This document shows, piece after piece, positions 27,382 to 33,706 of a DNA stretch of 64,000 nt (position 1 is its first letter; the number at the start of each line of letters is the position of its first letter). Origin of the DNA: G963663365 sp963663365 (GTDB lineage: Bacteria > Hinthialibacterota > Hinthialibacteria > Hinthialibacterales > G963663365). The stretch lies in contig CAXXIH010000004.1 of assembly GCA_963663365.2 (NCBI GenBank), positions 186,001 through 250,000 of the forward strand, in the 5' to 3' direction. A model generated the notes under the pieces. It did no database searches and was not told where the DNA came from. It saw only the letters and a program-made list of their open reading frames with translations. The translations under genes were made by a program, and so were the position numbers.

Positions 27382-28731
27382 TCAGTTATGAAGCATCCAC
27401 AATTCCACGGGATTGAGGGGATCGACCGAAGCACCCGTATATTCAACCACGTATAGATCTTCATCACCCTCACCTTCCCCGGCGGATGCGCTACGCATTC
27501 CAAATATCAGGTCCACAAAACCATCGCCATCGAGCGTTCCCGATTGACCGGCATAGGCCAAACCTTCAGGCTCTTCCGATACATCCACCAAAACCCGCTT
27601 GGCTGTAAAATCGGAACCGGTAAACGAGCCCATCCCGCCCACATGATCGGTGATAAAGATTTCTTCATCATCACCAACATCATAGCCAAAGACAATTGAG
27701 CCGTGATCATCGCCTGTTGTGTTGATATAAGTCAGCACGTCCGGACGGTCGCCGGTCACAAAGAGACCCGCTTCATCATCAACCTCATAAACATTCGGCG
27801 CGGGGGAGTCGATCACAAAAATCGCATATGTTGGCTGCGAATAGGCAACGATGACCTCTAGTGTACCATTCCCATCTAAATCGCCGGCATCAATCCGCCC
27901 TTGGTCGCTTGCACCGGCTAAATTCAATAAATACGCCTCTTCTGACAAATCGCCACCGCCATCCCAAGAGAAAATACTTATTTCCTGTGTACGGTAATGA
28001 ACAGCGATTTCCATTTCCCCATCGTTATCAAAATCGAAAACGTCTGTCAGATCGGCAACGCCGATACCAAGATCGGGAACCAAGGGCTCACCGTATGAAT
28101 TATCACCGGTCGATTCATAAATAATCAGCCCGTTAGTATCGGCTTTGCTGCCGATAATCACTTCCCCTTTTCCATCGTCGTCCAAATCGCCGACGATGAC
28201 GCTGTTCGGCAGAGAATCCTTCGTCGGATCAATCAAAGAACCGACTTCGAGTATCACGGACGGATTAATTGGAGGATTATCTTCACCCAGCTGCCCGCCA
28301 TTCAGCGCCGGATCATATTCGAAAATCAGCACGCAATCGGATTCGTGGGCTTCGTCATTATCACCAACCACGATTTCGAGATTCCCATCGCCATCGCTAT
28401 CGCCTACAGCAAGAGCGCCGGATTCCAGCACGGCATTACCGAGCCGCTTCGATGACCAAACCAATTCATAGGAATCGTTGCCGGTTGCCTCAAATAAAAA
28501 AATGTCGTCTTTGCCGGCATCACGCCCAATAGCCGCAAATTCCTTTAGTCCATCGTGATCCATATCCATCCCGGCGGCAAAACCATAGATATTTTGTTTG
28601 GCATCGAAGCCGAAACGAATATGCCAATCGGGCTCCACTGTGAACGGCGGCTCGGCAAAAGATGTAATAGCAGCCAGAGACAGCAAGACCAACATCGTTG
28701 GAAGCCGATTGAATCTATACAAAAACAACAT
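27382..28731 (-). CDS. Exported FG-GAP/VCBS repeat (integrin alpha-like) protein
   Basis: A 449-residue secreted beta-propeller. A signal peptide ends near SFAEPPFT. At least six calcium-binding FG-GAP loops are visible, spaced about 55-60 residues: DMDHDGLKEF, DSDGDGNLEIVVG, DLDDDGKGEVIIG, DFDNDGEMEIAV, DLDGNGTLEVIVA and TLDGDGFVDLIFG. These fit a seven-bladed propeller with one atypical blade. FG-GAP propellers usually bind proteins or glycans outside the cell. The gene is alone on this strand before two pilin-like genes and might be co-regulated with them; no enzyme motif is present. Confidence 0.85.
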   Translation of the reverse strand: MLFLYRFNRLPTMLVLLSLAAITSFAEPPFTVEPDWHIRFGFDAKQNIYGFAAGMDMDHDGLKEFAAIGRDAGKDDIFLFEATGNDSYELVWSSKRLGNAVLESGALAVGDSDGDGNLEIVVGDNDEAHESDCVLIFEYDPALNGGQLGEDNPPINPSVILEVGSLIDPTKDSLPNSVIVGDLDDDGKGEVIIGSKADTNGLIIYESTGDNSYGEPLVPDLGIGVADLTDVFDFDNDGEMEIAVHYRTQEISIFSWDGGGDLSEEAYLLNLAGASDQGRIDAGDLDGNGTLEVIVAYSQPTYAIFVIDSPAPNVYEVDDEAGLFVTGDRPDVLTYINTTGDDHGSIVFGYDVGDDEEIFITDHVGGMGSFTGSDFTAKRVLVDVSEEPEGLAYAGQSGTLDGDGFVDLIFGMRSASAGEGEGDEDLYVVEYTGASVDPLNPVELWMLHN

Positions 28732-28842
28732 TTTCTCATTCCTCCTACTCCCCGATTTATATCTCCAATCGAGGACTTGGATTTATCAATTTTCAGGTGC
28801 TTCTTTGGATACGGAAGCGGCAAATGGCCAATTTTCTATGGT

Positions 28843-29415
28843 TTAAAATCCCAATCGCAAAACATCTCCGAAACTACGCAATCCATTACTACCATTGTAA
28901 ACCGGTGCGCCGAATTTCCCATTTTGAAACAAGCTAAAAGCCGTATCCGGACCGGCACTGATGACCACATAGGCATCTTCGGGATTTCTCTCTAAAGGTT
29001 TCCGCCATTCGTCGATATTCTTAAAATATTGAGTCACCAAATGAGGATGGTCACGCAGAGTATCTTGATGCAACTGACCATGCGCCCACAAATTCGTTTG
29101 AACATCTCCCTCTCTCAGTTGAAAAGGGTCTTTCAGGATTTCAAAGGAAGCCATATAGGCAACGGGCGTAGTGAGGTATTTGTTTTGCCAATCGGGATGC
29201 CCGCTGGTATGCGGCATAAACTTCGCATTATCGAGCCGGTACATCATATTGGCATCGGTAAATGCCTTTTGGCCGGCCTGGGCATTGGCAATCTTGGCCC
29301 GTATTTGCGCATTCAGAAAATTGGGTACGGCAATCGCCGCTAAAATCCCGATAATCGCTACAACGATTAGAAGTTCGATTAACGTGAAAGCACTATTTGT
29401 ACGATTTTCCACCAT
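28843..29415 (-). CDS. Prepilin-like protein
   Basis: A 190-residue protein with prepilin signal MVENRTNSA followed by FTLIELLIVVAIIGILAAIA, then NFLNAQIRAKIANAQAGQKA. The first 45 residues nearly match the proteins at 8046 and 29550, while the heads differ. The head has LTTPVAYMASFEILKDPFQL and ends NGSNGLRSFGDVLRLGF. The LTTPVAYM phrase also occurs in the pilin-like protein at 29550. An AGGTGGGG ribosome site is present. No assembly ATPase or prepilin peptidase is near. Confidence 0.88.
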   Translation of the reverse strand: MVENRTNSAFTLIELLIVVAIIGILAAIAVPNFLNAQIRAKIANAQAGQKAFTDANMMYRLDNAKFMPHTSGHPDWQNKYLTTPVAYMASFEILKDPFQLREGDVQTNLWAHGQLHQDTLRDHPHLVTQYFKNIDEWRKPLERNPEDAYVVISAGPDTAFSLFQNGKFGAPVYNGSNGLRSFGDVLRLGF

Positions 29416-29549
29416 GAGACCCCACCTCTAGATTTTATTTTATCTCTCAGCTAAGAGAGTTGAACGGCTGCTTGAAGTCTTCAAACGGTCTTAGAAAATC
29501 ACAAACAAATTTCGCAGATTATTTGGTTCCAGCTATTTTATAGAAAACC

Positions 29550-30119
29550 TTAGGGGCCGTAAACTACGATATCCCCGGAACTTGTAACACCGTTCGATAG
29601 GTCGTATTGGAGCATTTCAGTGACTCCGTTAACATCGCCCGTTGTTTTTGCGAAATCCGGGCCGTACGAGGCAATAAAATAGAGTTTCCCCGCTTTAACA
29701 CCCTTCTTATAGATATATCCCTCAGTTTCCCACTCAAAATAGTCATAATAAGCCCCTCCCCAAAGTGTGCTTGAATTTCGCGGATCATTTTCACTTTGGA
29801 CTGTAAAGAATGGATCCATTGGAATCGAAGCCATATAGGCCACCGGCGTGGTCAGCATCGCATAGCGTTGGTAAACCGGAACGCGGGGGCCGGTAGGTGT
29901 CTGATTTTTCGGCGGATAATGGTTGTGATCAACGTGATAAGACTCTAAGGCCGTCTTCAAATTGCGCTCTTCGGCCATGGCCCGGCTGACCAAGGCACGC
30001 ATGCGCGCATTTAAGAAATTGGGGACGGCAATCGCCGCCAAAATCCCGATAATCGCCACGACAATAAGCAATTCGATTAAGGTGAAGGCTCGAGGCTTAC
30101 GAAGGAAGAATAGTTTCAT
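29550..30119 (-). CDS. Prepilin-like protein
   Basis: A 189-residue protein: MKLFFLRKPRA, then the prepilin signal FTLIELLIVVAIIGILAAIA, then NFLNARMRALVSRAMAEERN. The head contains MLTTPVAYMASIPMDPFFT and FIASYGPDFAKTTGDVNGVT and ends YDLSNGVTSSGDIVVYGP. The DPFF/DPFY phrase and the final NG-x-x-S-x-GD-x-x-x-GP are shared with the protein at 8046, so these three are paralogues. Transcription is divergent from the GntR gene at 30305. Confidence 0.88.
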   Translation of the reverse strand: MKLFFLRKPRAFTLIELLIVVAIIGILAAIAVPNFLNARMRALVSRAMAEERNLKTALESYHVDHNHYPPKNQTPTGPRVPVYQRYAMLTTPVAYMASIPMDPFFTVQSENDPRNSSTLWGGAYYDYFEWETEGYIYKKGVKAGKLYFIASYGPDFAKTTGDVNGVTEMLQYDLSNGVTSSGDIVVYGP

Positions 30120-30172
30120 TATCGAATCAATCCTTTAGGCAAAACAGCAACCTATAGTAGGTTGGACAATAT

Positions 30173-30182
30173 TGATATATCA
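30173..30182. promoter_or_regulatory. Possible operator palindrome in divergent pilin/GntR promoter region
   Basis: TGATATATCA is a perfect 10-bp palindrome in the AT-rich space between the divergent pilin-like gene (start 30119) and the GntR-type regulator (start 30305). FCD-type GntR regulators often bind short AT-rich palindromes next to their own gene. This is suggestive only. Confidence 0.3.
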
Positions 30183-30304
30183 GAAGAATATCACTATACT
30201 CAAAAGCATGTCAATCGGATTTTTTCTGTAAATTCCAATGAAAATCTCTACAAAAAACATACTTGGCTCAACAAAAACCACCGACCGGCTAGGGCGATTA
30301 ACAC

Positions 30305-31084
30305 ATGAGCATTGACTCCCTGCAAAACGACGCCTACCGGGCTCTCCAAAGCAGAATTCTTAGCGGACGGCTGCCTCAAGGGACACGTGTCTCTGAACTT
30401 TCGTTAGTCAAAGAGATCGGTATCGGCCGCACACCTATACGCGAGGCGATTCTGCGTTTGGAGCTGGAAGGCTATGTCGAGCGCGTACCCCGTTTCGGGA
30501 CAATTGTCAGGGAACCTACTGAAAAAGACATTGAGGATCTTTATGAACTTCGGGTGGCGCTTGAAAGCTATGCCGCCAGCCAGGCTGCTACCATCGCCAC
30601 ACCGACTCACATCGCCCGTCTTAAGGCCCTTTGCGATGAACTGGATGCTGTTTGCCAAGACTTTACGAAGACCGGCACGGAAATGCTCAGCAGCGAGCTG
30701 TTGCAGCGATTCCGTGTGGCCGATCTCAAATTTCATATCGATCTGATCCAAATCACCGGCAATCAACGAATCGTAAAATTGGTATGCGAAACCCAGGTTA
30801 TGACCAAACTCTTTTGCAACATGACTTTCGATCCGGGAATTTCGAGTGTTGCCAGCGCCCACCATTTTCACGGTGAAGTAACCGCCGCCATCGAAGAGTC
30901 AAATCCGGAAAAGGCCCGTAAAATTATGGAAGAGCATATCCGGATCAGTAAAACCGGAACTCTTGAGAACATGCACCGCAAACGTTCGCATCGGGATATT
31001 CAGACGCCTGACATTCCCGGCCTGCCGCTTGAGCTGGCCGACGAACTCATCAAAGTCGAACAACGCCTCCAAGAAGCACTCTAA
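30305..31084 (+). CDS. GntR-family transcriptional regulator, FadR/FCD type
   Basis: A 259-residue regulator. The winged helix-turn-helix occupies about residues 8-75 (VSELSLVKEIGIGRTPIREA, EGYVERVPRFGTIV). The FCD effector domain occupies about 80-225 and shows the usual acidic/His pattern (DIEDLYELRVALES, RVADLKFHIDLIQITGN, SSVASAHHFHGEVTAAIEES) that binds a metal and a carboxylate ligand. The upstream sugar cluster at 19-27 kb is a possible target, but there is no direct evidence. The start at 30305 has no strong Shine-Dalgarno. Confidence 0.88.
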   Translation: MSIDSLQNDAYRALQSRILSGRLPQGTRVSELSLVKEIGIGRTPIREAILRLELEGYVERVPRFGTIVREPTEKDIEDLYELRVALESYAASQAATIATPTHIARLKALCDELDAVCQDFTKTGTEMLSSELLQRFRVADLKFHIDLIQITGNQRIVKLVCETQVMTKLFCNMTFDPGISSVASAHHFHGEVTAAIEESNPEKARKIMEEHIRISKTGTLENMHRKRSHRDIQTPDIPGLPLELADELIKVEQRLQEAL

Positions 31085-31099
31085 GACTTGGAAGTTTTC

Positions 31100-31162
31100 T
31101 CATCTCCCGGCAATAGCGACGACAATGAGAAGTACGATCAGGGTGAATGCACTTTTTTGCAT
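31100..31162 (-). pseudogene. Prepilin signal relic (20 codons)
   Basis: Reads MQKSAFTLIVLLIVVAIAGR and then TGA. It keeps the FTLI-x-LLIVVAI core of the window's pilin-like genes but has Val where the conserved Glu should be and stops directly after the hydrophobic segment. No globular head follows in any frame. I read it as the 5' remnant of a prepilin-like gene. Confidence 0.7.
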
Positions 31163-31200
31163 CAGATTTCCATCATCTTATTGCTAAGATTGATGCTTAC

Positions 31201-31253
31201 CGGGTGGCACAGACAACTCGCTTGTCTGTGCGCCGCAAGGCGCAAGAGGTGGG
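31201..31253 (+). repeat. Two-hairpin element, copy A
   Basis: Begins CGGGTGG. Hairpin 1 is GCACAGACAA (31207-31216) with TTGTCTGTGC (31222-31231), loop CTCGC. Hairpin 2 is GCGCC (31230-31234), GCAA loop, GGCGC (31239-31243). It ends with AAGAGGTGG. Copy B, at 31612-31663 on the other strand, has the same order of parts. Confidence 0.7.
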
Positions 31254-31455
31254 AAAAATAAGCAATCTCCACATGCGCTCTAAAGCCATTCACCGGTACT
31301 CTTCAATGAACACACCAAGCGGGAGGGCGAATCTCCTGATGAGCCGCTATTTGCGATACATACACACATATCTCCCAATCCACCAACTCTCACGAACAAA
31401 CACACCAAGCGCTGAAAGCGCGTAAGAAATGTTTTTGATTCATTTTTCTTATCTG

Positions 31456-31546
31456 CGGCCCTTACAGGGCCGGATGTTTTGGGATTCCCAACCCAGGGCG
31501 ACGCTACGCTTGCCCTGGGCTTCAGGCTTAAGCACCTTCAGTGCTT
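31456..31546. repeat. Cluster of three perfect hairpins
   Basis: CGGCCCT/AGGGCCG (31456-31472, 3-base loop), CCCAGGGC/GCCCTGGG (31492-31519, 12-base loop) and AAGCAC/GTGCTT (31530-31546, 5-base loop) follow one another within 91 bp. None is followed by a T-run, so they are not simple terminators. CCCAGGGC-type palindromes occur, as I recall, in intergenic repeats of several PVC/FCB genomes. Confidence 0.6.
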
Positions 31547-31611
31547 TGGCTTGTTCCATTCATATTCCTGTTTCGATGGTAAAATAATTTTTCCCGTTAT
31601 CGTGCTTTGAT

Positions 31612-31663
31612 TCCGCCTCTTGCGCTGACGCGCGCAGATAAAAAATTTATCTGCGCCACCCGT
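31612..31663 (-). repeat. Two-hairpin element, copy B
   Basis: On the minus strand it reads CGGGTGG, then hairpin 1 GCGCAGATAAA/TTTATCTGCGC (31632-31656), hairpin 2 GCGC-GTCA-GCGC (31622-31633), then AAGAGGCGG. Compared with copy A, two base pairs of hairpin 1 have changed on both arms so that pairing is kept. Confidence 0.7.
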
Positions 31664-31689
31664 TGGTTTATGGTTTTTGTGGCTCAAAC

Positions 31690-31761
31690 TCATTTTCCGA
31701 TAGCCACGACAATGAGAAGCTCGATCAGAGTGAAGGCCTGATGGCCTTTCGGTCTACGCAT
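31690..31761 (-). pseudogene. Prepilin signal relic (23 codons)
   Basis: Reads MRRPKGHQAFTLIELLIVVAIGK and then TGA. It has the full prepilin cleavage context including the conserved Glu, but one residue of the hydrophobic segment is missing compared with IVVAIIG and the frame ends two codons later. No head domain follows. It probably is a decayed pilin-like gene; expression as a micro-protein cannot be excluded. Confidence 0.75.
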
Positions 31762-31914
31762 TCCGTTACCCCATGCTTCGAGCCCTATGAATTCCTAAAT
31801 TAACACACCGCAGCATTGGGCGTCAACAACAATTTTCATCAACGTGTTTTCAAAATTAATGCGTACCGGGGAGGCAGTGAAATAAAATATTCGCAGCAAA
31901 ACACCTACAAAGAT

Positions 31915-33666
31915 TCAACGGGAAACCATGGTTTTTGACACAATTTTCTCGACAGCCGCCGCGATGCGTTCGCCGGTGCAGCCATCTATTTTGTGAAAGT
32001 AATTAGAGATATAGCATCGGCGCTTTATTTCAAACTCTTGCTGTTTTTCGGAATCTGCTTCAAGCCAAAAATTCAATGCCGCATCCAACGATGGAAAATC
32101 CTCTAGTTCCACAGCCACACCGGCCCGCAAACACCCCAACCAATCGCCCAGGAAACGCGATCCGACCGTGATATTCGGCCGCCCCAAAACAGCGGCTTCA
32201 CCCAAGACCGTAGAAGTGGCGGAGATATGAACGTCACACGCATCCAGCCAGGCTTCGAGAGAACCTTCTTTTGTGATGATCGTACGTTTTTCGATTCCGT
32301 ACTTACGAATTGCATCAGTCCAAAATGCAAGCGGCCCCTCGTTATTAGGATGGGGCCGGACTACCAGGCAATTACAAGGCGCACTCGCCGCAAAAGATTC
32401 TAGGAATCGATCAGCAACCAAAGCGCGATAATTCCAACCTTGGGAAGTGAAAAGTAGCAAACGACGACAGTTGTCAGAAAAATAGCGCTTACGTAATTGT
32501 TCGCCAGATTCGCTTCGTTCTCCCCATTCACTTGTGCTAATAGAGCGATAATCCATCTGCGGTTGGCCGGTAATTATCACACTTTCATCCGAATAAATGC
32601 TTTTTTGAGTTAGAATATCCTTCGTATGTTTGCCATATACACATGTCATATTGCAGAATCCGATGGATTCACGCGGTGTGCCGGGCGGGTAGACATAATT
32701 GAGATGATCTTCATAAATGCAGGCGTGTTGCACGGCTACCATGGGGATACCCGCTTGCAGAAGGCCATATTTTATGGCCTGATTCCCCATATGCTCATCA
32801 GTCAATACGGCGGCCTCGACATGAAGATCTTTGGCCAATTGGGGTAGTGTTTCAGCAAACATTCCAAACTGTGCATAACTTACGGGGATATAATCTTCGA
32901 TTAATTTGGCAACGAGCGGCGAAACATCCACACCATCAATTTCGAATCCTTTGCGAGGCAATGTATAGGAAGGTAACTGGTTACTCTCGCAGTTATCTTT
33001 CTTACAGAGCATTTCCACAAAAAGATGACTCGTTGGACGTGTGGCAAATGAACACTTCGCATCCTCTTTCGTCTGTGCTCGTGATACAATCACAACTTCA
33101 AAGCCATTTGTTTCAAGTGTTTTAATAGCCGAATCTAATTCAAAATTATATTCTCCATTCCAGGCCTTGTCGCGGCTGATGACTAATACACGCGGACGAT
33201 GGTGACATCCTGACAAATATCGATGGATACGGCTTTCCGCTGCCTCGCGGCGCATGGCGAAAACATTTTCTTGTGGTTTTGAATTGCCAGGGCCGAGGTT
33301 TCTTGACTCTGTTACGGTTACACGGCTCTCCGGGAACATCACCTTAAATAACAGCGGCCACCACGATTCCGGAGGAGATTCAAGAAGAATCTCATCGGTA
33401 CTAAGAGAGGTGTTTAAAGCAATCTCTTTAAGCATCCGGAAATAGGGAAGGATGTTGACTAATCTGCGCTGCAATTCGTAGCGGCATGTCCACCAACTGG
33501 ACCATGTCCCAAAACAAGGTAGGCGGCTGGCAAGATCAAACTGTTTTGTCCATTGATCAAGCAATGCATGTACATAAGCCACATCCGATTGTCTAAGCCA
33601 GATCGGCTGCCGGAGTTCATCAAAAGGAATAAGTAAACCAAGTCTATCCCACCGAATATGCCACAT
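31915..33666 (-). CDS. GT-B-like glycosyltransferase / surface polysaccharide protein (tentative)
   Basis: A 583-residue soluble protein. Residues about 150-230 look like an N-terminal Rossmann half (PRVLVISRDKAWNGEYNFEL, TNGFEVVIVSR), and about 290-540 like the C-terminal half of a GT-B fold. The latter has a HACIYEDH phrase where CDP-glycerol or polysialyl-type transferases have a conserved QHG, plus VVRPHPNNEG (R-x-HP is typical of capsule transferases) and DVHISATSTVLGEAAVLGRP, like the donor-binding STVxxEA motif. It lies 40 bp after the Ig-like repeat protein, so one transcript is likely. Acceptor and donor are unknown. Confidence 0.55.
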   Translation of the reverse strand: MWHIRWDRLGLLIPFDELRQPIWLRQSDVAYVHALLDQWTKQFDLASRLPCFGTWSSWWTCRYELQRRLVNILPYFRMLKEIALNTSLSTDEILLESPPESWWPLLFKVMFPESRVTVTESRNLGPGNSKPQENVFAMRREAAESRIHRYLSGCHHRPRVLVISRDKAWNGEYNFELDSAIKTLETNGFEVVIVSRAQTKEDAKCSFATRPTSHLFVEMLCKKDNCESNQLPSYTLPRKGFEIDGVDVSPLVAKLIEDYIPVSYAQFGMFAETLPQLAKDLHVEAAVLTDEHMGNQAIKYGLLQAGIPMVAVQHACIYEDHLNYVYPPGTPRESIGFCNMTCVYGKHTKDILTQKSIYSDESVIITGQPQMDYRSISTSEWGERSESGEQLRKRYFSDNCRRLLLFTSQGWNYRALVADRFLESFAASAPCNCLVVRPHPNNEGPLAFWTDAIRKYGIEKRTIITKEGSLEAWLDACDVHISATSTVLGEAAVLGRPNITVGSRFLGDWLGCLRAGVAVELEDFPSLDAALNFWLEADSEKQQEFEIKRRCYISNYFHKIDGCTGERIAAAVEKIVSKTMVSR

Positions 33667-33706
33667 TGTTCAAATTGATTTATTACCGTAAATATCCCGA
33701 TTATAT

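Larger units (their letters stand above)
31085..31914. other. 830-bp gene-poor region rich in relics and hairpins
   Basis: No intact gene is visible. The stretch holds two beheaded prepilin starts on the minus strand (31100-31162 and 31690-31761), two diverged copies of a two-hairpin element in opposite orientation, a cluster of three perfect hairpins (31456-31546), and a 13-bp direct repeat AACACACCAAGCG (31309-31321 and 31399-31411). This looks like a place where pilin-like genes were inserted and lost, or where repeats accumulate. Confidence 0.6.
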
